From: Clostridia bacterium
GTDB taxonomy: Bacteria > Bacillota > Clostridia > Oscillospirales > Acutalibacteraceae
Length of the DNA: 5,603 bases
Direction: 5' to 3'
Assembly (NCBI GenBank): GCA_017501865.1
Contig: JAFVWD010000053.1
Location: 1 to 5,603 of the forward strand
Positions 1-5,292 of this stretch are shown one piece after another (the stretch's first letter is position 1; the number at the start of each line of letters is the position of its first letter). The notes below the pieces were generated by a model. It searched no databases and was not told the DNA's origin. It was given only the letters and a program-made list of their open reading frames with translations. Position numbers and translations under genes: made by a program.

Positions 1-78
1 ACAGAAAAATATATTTTTGTTGAAAATACCTGCTGTGTGATGTAGAAAGATGAGGCGTATAAAAATAACGGCAGTTAA

Positions 79-118
79 AAAAGTGGCTGTAAAAACTTTT
101 GGTTTTACAGTCACTTTT
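79..118. terminator. Hairpin terminator at the 3' end of rodA
   Basis: Arms 79-96 and 101-118 pair around a TTTT loop (97-100), with one A/G mismatch next to the loop-closing pair and one G/T wobble (86 with 111). Read leftward, the direction of rodA, the hairpin is followed by a run of T (complement of the A run at 77-82), as in an intrinsic terminator. It begins 4 nt beyond the rodA stop codon. It is nearly symmetrical and could also stop transcription entering from the left. It closely resembles the hairpin at 4929-4978. Confidence 0.8.
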
Positions 119-122
119 GAGA

Positions 123-1301
123 TTAAAATTCTGAGAATGGAGTTGAAATTCTGCTCAGACGGAAGTTTACGGCCTCTCTTGAACGGTTGAAGCGGTAAAT
201 ACTGAAAACAAGACCTATGCCTATATAAAGACAGAGTGTACTCGAACCACCTGCGCTGAAGAATGGTAATGTGATGCCGATAACAGGCAAAATCATAAGG
301 CACATGCCAATGTTGATTAAAATCTGTGAAGAAATCATAACAGCCATACCGTAACAGAAAATCTGTGTTGAGAAGTCACGGGTTTTCTTTGCTATTTTAA
401 TTATTTTATAGACTATAGCAAAAAGCAAGCCTAACGCAACCATGCAACCGAAAAATCCTGTTTCTTCGCCAATAGCAGTGAAAATCATATCGTTTTCACT
501 TTCGGGAACGATACCGCCTTGTGTATAAACGCCTTTCGCGAATCCCGTGCCCCAGAAGCCACCTGAGCCCAAGGCATTAAGCCCTAATAATTGCTGGTAG
601 CTTTCATCCTCAAATTGCTCGGGTCTTATAAGTGCCAGAAAACGTTTTTTCTGGTAATCGCTGAACACATATAACCATATTAAGGGAGAAACTGCAAGTG
701 TAAGAATTCCTCCGCAAGCGAAGTAACCCCAATGAAGTCCCGCAAAGAAGAGCATACCAAGTGTCATAAAAATGAAAACAAGTGCTGAACCCATATCACC
801 TGTAAGAACAACGAGCCCTATAGGAATCATTGCGTGTATACCTAAAAGGATAATTGAAGAAAGGTTGTTAATTTTATCACGCAGGAGCTCAAGGTGCATG
901 GAGTATGTTATAAGGTAGCCTATTTTTACAAGCTCTGATGACTGGAAGTAAATGTCACCAATAGCAAGCCAGCATTTAGAGTCGGGACGTGCCTCAGGTG
1001 CAACACCGAAAATAAGCGTGACTACCATCAGCAGTATACAGAATCCGCCTATAATAGGCCATAGCTTCATTATGAATTCATAATCTATTGCAGAAATAAC
1101 AAGTGTCAGTAAAATACCCGCAACAGCAGCAATAATCATAACGGTGGCATCACGTGCTATTGTTTGTCCGTCTTCTAAAATGCAGCGTGTAGTGCTGTAC
1201 ACCATAAGCACACCGAAAATTGAGGTTGCAATAATGAGTATTAATAACAGGTTGTCCGTTTCTTGAATAAATCTTTTTGTAACAGAAAAAAACTTTTTCA
1301 A
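123..1301 (-). CDS. rodA: RodA/FtsW/SpoVE (SEDS) peptidoglycan glycosyltransferase, RodA-like
   Basis: This is a 392-aa polytopic membrane protein of the SEDS family, which polymerises lipid II into glycan strands with a class B penicillin-binding protein. Family marks are the W111-x-x-x-G block leading into QSSELVK (120-126), the RP-E block with YQQ...ALGSGG (226-248), PESENDMIF (266-274) with D271 at the catalytic Asp position, GEE (278-280), and PFFSAGGSS (346-354). About ten hydrophobic segments are visible and the length is normal for RodA. The start is TTG at 1301: AAGGGGG at 1309-1315 lies 7 nt upstream and the next in-frame Met is residue 33. Two normally conserved spots differ (QPSE is QSSE; SYGG is SAGG). 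RodA is preferred over FtsW or SpoVE on general resemblance, but no mreBCD, pbp or division genes are adjacent, so the subfamily is less certain than the family. It is transcribed from the promoter at 1340-1368 as a single gene. Confidence 0.9.
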   Translation of the reverse strand: MKKFFSVTKRFIQETDNLLLILIIATSIFGVLMVYSTTRCILEDGQTIARDATVMIIAAVAGILLTLVISAIDYEFIMKLWPIIGGFCILLMVVTLIFGVAPEARPDSKCWLAIGDIYFQSSELVKIGYLITYSMHLELLRDKINNLSSIILLGIHAMIPIGLVVLTGDMGSALVFIFMTLGMLFFAGLHWGYFACGGILTLAVSPLIWLYVFSDYQKKRFLALIRPEQFEDESYQQLLGLNALGSGGFWGTGFAKGVYTQGGIVPESENDMIFTAIGEETGFFGCMVALGLLFAIVYKIIKIAKKTRDFSTQIFCYGMAVMISSQILINIGMCLMILPVIGITLPFFSAGGSSTLCLYIGIGLVFSIYRFNRSREAVNFRLSRISTPFSEF

Positions 1302-1308
1302 GTCCTTG

Positions 1309-1315
1309 CCCCCTT
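1309..1315 (-). promoter_or_regulatory. Ribosome binding site fixing the TTG start of rodA
   Basis: On the minus strand the sequence is AAGGGGG followed by 7 nt and TTG at 1301. There is no ATG or GTG near the beginning of the reading frame, so this site decides the start. Confidence 0.75.
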
Positions 1316-1332
1316 GATTTTATGTCTGAATA

Positions 1333-1363
1333 TTGTTATATTATACATATAAAAAGATATTAT
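1333..1363 (+). promoter_or_regulatory. Possible promoter for the tsaE operon
   Basis: TTGTTA at 1333-1338 could be a -35 box, with either GATATT (1356-1361, spacer 17, 4/6 match) or TATTAT (1358-1363, spacer 19, 5/6 match) as the -10 box. It overlaps the leftward rodA promoter. The match is mediocre in AT-rich DNA. The main argument is that the rightward genes need a promoter and the flanking gene is divergent. Confidence 0.35.
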
Positions 1364-1368
1364 TTCAA
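1340..1368 (-). promoter_or_regulatory. Sigma-A-type promoter for rodA
   Basis: On the minus strand, a -35 box TTGAAA (1363-1368) and a consensus -10 box TATAAT (1340-1345) are separated by exactly 17 nt. Transcription would begin near 1333, giving a leader of roughly 30 nt that carries the rodA ribosome binding site. Confidence 0.8.
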
Positions 1369-1388
1369 GTGGGGTAAATGTTAAAATT

Positions 1389-1832
1389 ATGACTCAGGTA
1401 GAAACTAATGGTTTTGAAGAGACTGTCGAATATGCAAAAAAGCTCGGTAAGGTGCTGAAGGGCGGAGAGGTTATTGCTTATTTCGGTGGCTTAGGTATGG
1501 GTAAAACTACCTTTACTTCAGGGCTTTGTGAAGGCTATGGTGTGAAGGCGGAGGTTTCAAGTCCTACCTTTGCACTTGTTAACGAGTACGGAAGTACTAA
1601 AAAGGTGTATCATTTTGATATGTACAGAATTTCAACTTTTGACGACTTGTGTTCTACAGGTTTTTTTGATTATCTTGACACAGATGCTGTTCTGGCAGTT
1701 GAGTGGAGCGAAAATATAGAAAATGCGTTACCTGAAAATTATATAAGAGTAGAATTTGAACGCGGTGACACAGACGATAGTCGTATTTTAAGAATAAGCG
1801 GGGACAAGGTTTATGAGGATTCTTGGTGTTGA
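1389..1832 (+). CDS. tsaE: tRNA threonylcarbamoyladenosine biosynthesis ATPase TsaE
   Basis: This 147-aa protein matches the TsaE (YjeE/YdiB) family, the P-loop ATPase that works with TsaB and TsaD to transfer threonylcarbamoyl to A37 of ANN-decoding tRNAs in the cytoplasm. Visible marks are a Walker A loop GGLGMGKTT (33-41; the usual family form is G-D/E-LGAGKT, so Asp/Glu is Gly and Ala is Met), the SSPTF switch-like motif (57-61), HFDMYR (75-80, with the conserved Asp) and EWSEN (105-109). Length is typical. The ATG at 1389 is chosen because it starts just before the usual N-terminal helix. The nearest G-rich site (GGGG at 1371-1374) is 14 nt away, rather far. Its last 20 nt overlap tsaB, so the two are probably translationally coupled. 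Confidence 0.96.
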   Translation: MTQVETNGFEETVEYAKKLGKVLKGGEVIAYFGGLGMGKTTFTSGLCEGYGVKAEVSSPTFALVNEYGSTKKVYHFDMYRISTFDDLCSTGFFDYLDTDAVLAVEWSENIENALPENYIRVEFERGDTDDSRILRISGDKVYEDSWC

Positions 1833-2526
1833 GAGCTCAGCTACAAGTGCAAGTGTGGCGGTTCTTTGTGAGGGTAAGGTAGTATCACTTTCTTACTCTA
1901 ATACAGGGCTTACGCACAGCCAGACACTTATGCAAATGGTTGAAGATGCACTTTTGAGAGCAGGAGTAAATATTTCGGAAGTTGATGCTATAGCGGTTTC
2001 AAACGGTCCCGGTTCTTTTACGGGAATAAGAATAGGTGTTTCAGCAGTTAAAGGTCTTGCAGAGCCGTTAAATAAAATGTGTGTAGGTGTTTCAACATTA
2101 GAGGCAATAGCAAAGCCGTTGGAAAATACAGATGTTTTAGCAGTGGCTGTAATGGATGCGCGTTGTATGCAGGTTTATACCGCCTCTTTTGATTGCGGAA
2201 ACGGAACAATCAAAAGAGTTAGTGAGGATGAAGCAATTTCTATTGAGGAGCTTACAAATCGTCTTAAGAGCGTTAAGAAAAAAATTGTTTTAATAGGCGA
2301 TGGAGCTTTGCTTTGTTACAATAAAATGAAGGATTCTTTAGAAAATGTTTCTGTTGCTTCTGCCTCAATAAGATATCAGTCGGCAGCTTCAGTTGCTCTT
2401 ATAGCTGAAGAGTTGATTTTAAAGGACGAAAAAAATGCAGTTTCTCCCGAAGCTTTGTTACCGGAATATCTGAGGTTATCTCAGGCGGAACGTGAATTGA
2501 AGAAAAAACAAGAAAATAATGTTTAA
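1813..2526 (+). CDS. tsaB: tRNA threonylcarbamoyladenosine biosynthesis protein TsaB
   Basis: This 237-aa ASKHA-fold protein is TsaB (YeaZ/YdiC), the non-catalytic partner that dimerises with TsaD in t6A37 synthesis. Family features are the N-terminal strand ILGVESSATSASVAVL (3-18), HSQTLM (35-40), the diagnostic NGPGSFTGIRIGVSAVKGLA block (64-83), MDARCMQVYTA (114-124) and the C-terminal PEYLRLSQAEREL (217-229). Length is normal. The ATG at 1813 lies inside the end of tsaE, with GGGGA (1800-1804) 8 nt upstream as ribosome binding site. In many Firmicutes rimI and tsaD follow; here the next gene is rpiB, so TsaD must be encoded elsewhere. Confidence 0.96.
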   Translation: MRILGVESSATSASVAVLCEGKVVSLSYSNTGLTHSQTLMQMVEDALLRAGVNISEVDAIAVSNGPGSFTGIRIGVSAVKGLAEPLNKMCVGVSTLEAIAKPLENTDVLAVAVMDARCMQVYTASFDCGNGTIKRVSEDEAISIEELTNRLKSVKKKIVLIGDGALLCYNKMKDSLENVSVASASIRYQSAASVALIAEELILKDEKNAVSPEALLPEYLRLSQAERELKKKQENNV

Positions 2527-2549
2527 AATAAAGGAAGAAGGTTTTTAAA

Positions 2550-2996
2550 ATGATAGCTATTGCATCAGATCACGCAGGATTTCCTCTTAAAGAGGAAATA
2601 AAAAAGTTTTTAGAGGAAAAAAACATTGAGTTTATCGATTGCGGTGCTCATTCTGCAGATTCTGTAGATTATGCAAAGTTTGCGCAGTTAGCCTGTCTTA
2701 AGGTTACAGAGGGGTATGCAGAAAAAGCAATTCTTTGTTGCGGGACAGGTATAGGTATTTCTATGGCAGCAAATAAAGTGAAGGGGATTCGCGCAGCTTG
2801 CTGTTCAGATTATTTCAGTGCTAAGTTTACACGCTTACATAACGATGCAAATGTTCTTTGTATGGGTGCGAGAGTAATAGGCGGTGGCGCCGCTTGTGAA
2901 TTAGTTGATGTTTTTCTTTCAACTGAATTTGAAGGAGGCAGACATCAACGTCGTGTTGATCAGATAATGGCAATTGAGAACGGCGAAATATTGTAA
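2550..2996 (+). CDS. rpiB: Ribose-5-phosphate isomerase B
   Basis: This 148-aa protein of the RpiB/LacAB family should interconvert ribulose 5-phosphate and ribose 5-phosphate in the cytoplasm (non-oxidative pentose phosphate pathway). It has the substrate-binding SDHAG (6-10; D7, H8), the catalytic-cysteine loop CCGTGIGIS (63-71; C64 aligns with Cys65 of the E. coli enzyme), AANK (73-76), RLHNDANVL (95-103; H97 aligns with the conserved His) and the phosphate-binding region GGRHQRRV (129-136). All key residues are present and length is normal. The ATG at 2550 has GAAGG (2537-2541) 8 nt upstream. LacA/LacB are relatives, but no lac or tagatose genes are nearby, so RpiB is preferred. Confidence 0.95.
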   Translation: MIAIASDHAGFPLKEEIKKFLEEKNIEFIDCGAHSADSVDYAKFAQLACLKVTEGYAEKAILCCGTGIGISMAANKVKGIRAACCSDYFSAKFTRLHNDANVLCMGARVIGGGAACELVDVFLSTEFEGGRHQRRVDQIMAIENGEIL

Positions 2997-3036
2997 TAAA
3001 AATTGCGGTACACTTTAAAAGAAAAGAGTTGTGTGT

Positions 3037-3552
3037 ATGAGAAAAGAAAAAGTACAAAGGGTAATATTTTCTGCCTTGTTTTCAGCCTTGATATGTGTTG
3101 CTACAATGGTAGTAAAAATACCGACACCGTTTCACGGATATGTGAATTTAGGCGATTGTATTGTTTTGCTTGCAGCCTGGAGTCTGCCTATGGGGTACGG
3201 CTTTTTATCAGCGGGACTCGGTTCTGCGTTGGCAGATTTGCTTTCAGGTTATGTAGCTTACGCACCTGCTACATTTATTATAAAGGGGATTATGGTTGTT
3301 GTTGTAAATGTAGTTATGAAGCTTTGTAATTCTGAAAAGAAGTATTTTACTAAAGGTCTTGCCGGAAGCATTGCTGAAGTTGTTATGGTAGCCGGTTATT
3401 ACATTTTTGAAGGTGTAATATATGGATTTAAAGCATCGGTAGTGAATATTCTTCCTAATGTTTTTCAGGGCATCTGTAGCCTGCTTTTAGCTGTTTTAAT
3501 TGCAGGAGTACTCGAAAAATACAAATTTGAAAAATTGGTTCTGAAGAGGTGA
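3037..3552 (+). CDS. ECF transporter S component (substrate-binding membrane subunit)
   Basis: This 171-aa, very hydrophobic protein has about six membrane segments (roughly 8-28, 40-50, 53-70, 78-96, 107-128, 136-158). It carries blocks characteristic of energy-coupling-factor S components resembling the riboflavin-type S family: GYVNLGD (34-40), GSALADLLSGY (62-72), APATFIIKG (76-84) and NILPNVFQG (137-145). S components bind a vitamin or precursor and use a shared EcfA/EcfA'/EcfT module; none of those genes is here, implying a group II (orphan) S protein. The substrate cannot be read from the sequence, and no riboswitch fits in the 40-nt gap to rpiB. ATG at 3037 is preferred over GTG at 3031, because the GAAAAGAG purine stretch (3021-3028) is 8 nt from the ATG but only 2 nt from the GTG. 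Confidence 0.85.
   Translation: MRKEKVQRVIFSALFSALICVATMVVKIPTPFHGYVNLGDCIVLLAAWSLPMGYGFLSAGLGSALADLLSGYVAYAPATFIIKGIMVVVVNVVMKLCNSEKKYFTKGLAGSIAEVVMVAGYYIFEGVIYGFKASVVNILPNVFQGICSLLLAVLIAGVLEKYKFEKLVLKR
3544..3551 (+). promoter_or_regulatory. Ribosome binding site fixing the start of the RCC1-repeat gene
   Basis: AAGAGGTG overlaps the stop codon of the preceding S-component gene and is 6 nt from ATG 3558. It contains the alternative GTG start (3549), which therefore has no site of its own. Confidence 0.7.
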
Positions 3553-3557
3553 ATGGT

Positions 3558-4919
3558 ATGGCAATAAATAAATGCCTGAAATGTGGTAATGAAATTGAAT
3601 TTCCTGATGGTGCAGTTTCTGCTGTATGTAAAGTTTGCGGTAATACACAATTTACGGATAATACCACTTCTCAAACTCATATTTCACAGGATGACAAAAA
3701 AGAAAAGCCACGCAAACAAAAACGTAAGTCAGGCTTCTTCCCGGGATTCGTAGCAGGTGTTGTAGTAACAATTTGTGTCTTGCTTGGGTTGATGTTTATG
3801 TCGGGCGACGGATATCAGGAAGCAAAATCTTTTATTGAAGGCGGCGATATGGAATCTGCATTCAATGTATTGCTCGGAACAATTGAGGGCAATATTACAG
3901 ATGAAGCGGGCAGTGCTGTTGATTCCTCCACTGAAACAAAGATAAAAAGAAACACTATAACAACAGGCTCAGGCTGTGTAAGTGTTGCAGTTAAATCTGA
4001 CGGTACGGTTATTGCTAAGGGCGATAACAGATATGGTGCTTGTGATACCGGGGATTTTACAGATGTTATTTCTGTTTATTCAAATGAAAGTCGTACAGTA
4101 GGATTAAAATCTGACGGAACCGTTGTTTCTACAGAATATATTGAGTTTGATCATTCTATGGATTACGATGATTATCGCGGTGAATGTGAAGTTGATGATT
4201 GGTATGATATAGTCGATATAAAATTAGGTTTAGATCATACCGTTGGTTTAAAAAGTGACGGCACAGTTGTGGCAGTCGGAGTAAATGATAATAATCAGTG
4301 CGAAACCGGTGAATGGAATTCTATTATAGCAATAGGTGCAAACGATTTTCATACATATGGTCTCAGAAGTGACGGTACTGTTGTTGTTACTGATGGCGAC
4401 TATGATGAATTTGGTATGCAGGCTGTTGAGGGTTGGACAGATATAACCGCAATAGAGGTTGGTATTGATTACGTTGTAGGGTTGAAATCTGACGGAACTT
4501 TGGTTGCTGTAGGCTCAAACGAGCAAGGCCAATGTGATGTAAGCGGAATTACAGATGTTGTTCAGATATCCGCAACGGGAAGGCATACTGCTTGCTTGAA
4601 ATCTGACGGTACGGTTGAAGTTATTTTTTCTTATGACGACCCTTTGAAGTATACAGATGAATGGACAGATATTACCCGTGTGTGGACTGACACAAGCAAA
4701 ACAGTCGGACTTAAAGCTGACGGTACTGTGGTTGCTACGGGTGATGATGAATACTACTTTGGGCAGTGTGATACTGAAGAATGGACAGATATTGTCGATG
4801 TTCATATATCAGAAGGTATTACATTAGGATTAAAATCTGACGGTACTGTAGTTGCTACCGGTATGAATTACTACGGCGAGTGCGATACAGAAGAGTGGAG
4901 CGATATAAAATTGCCTTAA
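3558..4919 (+). CDS. Membrane-anchored zinc-ribbon protein with RCC1-type beta-propeller repeats
   Basis: This 453-aa protein has unknown function but clear architecture. Residues 6-27 form a zinc ribbon, CxxC-14-CxxC (C6, C9, C24, C27). A polar linker ends in a basic run (about 47-57), followed by one membrane segment (about 60-81). Residues 85-107 look like a short TPR-like helix pair (YQEAKSFIEGGDMESAF). From about 132 to the end are eight RCC1-type units, each with a (K/R)(S/A)DGT turn, usually a CD/CE pair, and usually W-T-D-I. By the positive-inside rule the ribbon is cytoplasmic and the propeller outside. ATG at 3558 is chosen over GTG at 3549, since AAGAGGTG (3544-3551) sits 6 nt before it and would overlap the GTG. 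The gene starts 5 nt after the S-component stop and is probably co-transcribed. RCC1 propellers usually bind proteins; no partner can be named. Domain calls are confident, function is not. Confidence 0.88.
   Translation: MAINKCLKCGNEIEFPDGAVSAVCKVCGNTQFTDNTTSQTHISQDDKKEKPRKQKRKSGFFPGFVAGVVVTICVLLGLMFMSGDGYQEAKSFIEGGDMESAFNVLLGTIEGNITDEAGSAVDSSTETKIKRNTITTGSGCVSVAVKSDGTVIAKGDNRYGACDTGDFTDVISVYSNESRTVGLKSDGTVVSTEYIEFDHSMDYDDYRGECEVDDWYDIVDIKLGLDHTVGLKSDGTVVAVGVNDNNQCETGEWNSIIAIGANDFHTYGLRSDGTVVVTDGDYDEFGMQAVEGWTDITAIEVGIDYVVGLKSDGTLVAVGSNEQGQCDVSGITDVVQISATGRHTACLKSDGTVEVIFSYDDPLKYTDEWTDITRVWTDTSKTVGLKADGTVVATGDDEYYFGQCDTEEWTDIVDVHISEGITLGLKSDGTVVATGMNYYGECDTEEWSDIKLP
3993..4010 (+). repeat. 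18-bp exact direct repeat within the RCC1 coding region, copy 1
   Basis: The 18 bp encoding KSDGTV here are identical to 4599-4616. Near-identical versions lie at 4107, 4485 and 4833. The two exact copies are 606 bp apart, a multiple of three. Confidence 0.8.
4599..4616 (+). repeat. 18-bp exact direct repeat within the RCC1 coding region, copy 2
   Basis: Identical to 3993-4010 and in the same reading frame. A second exact repeat, GAATGGACAGATATT, occurs at 4659-4673 and 4779-4793, also in frame (120 bp apart, encoding the W-T-D-I motif). Confidence 0.8.
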
Positions 4920-4928
4920 AGAAAACAG

Positions 4929-4978
4929 AAAATAAAATTGACTGTAAAAACTTTCGTTTTTACAGTCAATTTTATTTT
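4929..4978. terminator. Bidirectional hairpin terminator between convergent genes
   Basis: A perfect 23-bp inverted repeat (arms 4929-4951 and 4956-4978) surrounds a TTTC loop. It starts 9 nt after the RCC1-gene stop and its right arm reaches the stop codon of the leftward 98-aa gene. The outer arms are A-rich on the left and T-rich on the right, so each transcript would have a U-rich 3' side. That makes it a good terminator for both converging transcription units. Confidence 0.88.
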
Positions 4979-5273
4979 ATTCAGCGTCTTTTATTGCTCT
5001 TTCAAGCCAAATAACACCTATATCCATTGCAGCCCAAAGACCTTTTTTCTCAGTCTTCTTAACAATGGCATCCTTTGGGTTAACATTCGGGTCAGTATTT
5101 AAAAGCTGAACTGTAACCTTGTCAGCAATCTGAACACCGTGAACTTCATGAGAATCTGCTATAGAAAGCATAAGCACGAAAGGATCAGTCATATTACCGT
5201 AGTAAATAACATTGCCTTTACGAACAAGAGGTTTTCCCTTATAAGTAAGGAAACTTGTTTCGGTTTTTGCCAA
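4977..5273 (-). CDS. Conserved-looking hypothetical protein, ireB operon partner
   Basis: I do not recognise a named family for this 98-aa protein. It is soluble-looking, with no signal peptide or membrane segment. The N-terminal part (FLTYKGKPLVRKGNVIYYGNM, about 8-28) looks like a small beta-sheet, followed by a central V/I-rich segment (about 31-58), a DPNVNPKDAIVKK stretch (61-73) that resembles a helix cap, and a C-terminal amphipathic helix ending in IWLERAIKD. Basic and acidic residues are balanced. TTG at 5273 is the preferred start: AAGGAG (5282-5287) is 8 nt upstream of it, whereas the alternative GTG at 5282 overlaps that site. It lies 19 nt after ireB on the same strand and is almost certainly co-transcribed. 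In other Firmicutes ruvX and a yrzB-type (DUF1292) gene often follow ireB, and this protein resembles neither. Function unknown. Confidence 0.8.
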   Translation of the reverse strand: MAKTETSFLTYKGKPLVRKGNVIYYGNMTDPFVLMLSIADSHEVHGVQIADKVTVQLLNTDPNVNPKDAIVKKTEKKGLWAAMDIGVIWLERAIKDAE

Positions 5274-5281
5274 AATAAACA

Positions 5282-5287
5282 CTCCTT
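5282..5287 (-). promoter_or_regulatory. Ribosome binding site fixing a TTG start
   Basis: On the minus strand AAGGAG is followed by 8 nt and TTG at 5273. The upstream in-frame GTG (5282) shares its first base with this site, leaving no spacing, so the TTG is the likely start. Confidence 0.75.
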
Positions 5288-5292
5288 AGATT

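Larger units (their letters stand above)
3951..4916 (+). repeat. Eight tandem RCC1-type protein repeats
   Basis: The (S/A)DGT turns fall at protein residues 147, 185, 233, 271, 311, 349, 387 and 427 (numbered from ATG 3558), giving spacings of 38, 48, 38, 40, 38, 38 and 40. The unit consensus is roughly VGLKSDGTVVATG-N-YGQCDTEEWTDIV-I. Unit 2 carries about ten extra residues, rich in D and Y. Units 4 and 6 are the most divergent and lack the CD pair. The last unit stops after W-S-D-I while the first is preceded by a strand-like stretch (about 135-145), as expected if the ends close one ring. Confidence 0.85.

Noticed and set aside
1..45. Open frame of 14 codons running in from the left edge on the plus strand (ending TAG at 43-45)
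   Set aside because: It could be the tail of a gene convergent with rodA, but it is too short to recognise, and a second frame is also open to a TGA at 37-39. Nothing decides between coding and non-coding.
2997..3036. Possible riboswitch or terminator before the S-component gene
   Set aside because: The gap is only 40 nt, with no stable hairpin or recognisable aptamer core.
2827..3057. Minus-strand 76-aa open frame
   Set aside because: It lies antisense to the well-supported 3' end of rpiB, has an unprotein-like composition and no ribosome site. It is a shadow.
3003..3329. Plus-strand 108-aa open frame
   Set aside because: It is out of frame with the S-component gene and covers the same DNA. 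Its Cys/Arg-rich composition is typical of a frame shadow.
4515..4805. Minus-strand 96-aa open frame inside the RCC1 region
   Set aside because: It is antisense to the repeats, and its length follows from repeat periodicity and codon bias.
3951..4916. Tandem repeats considered as a CRISPR array or non-coding satellite
   Set aside because: The period is about 114-144 bp, in frame, with conserved protein turns. It is explained by RCC1 protein repeats.
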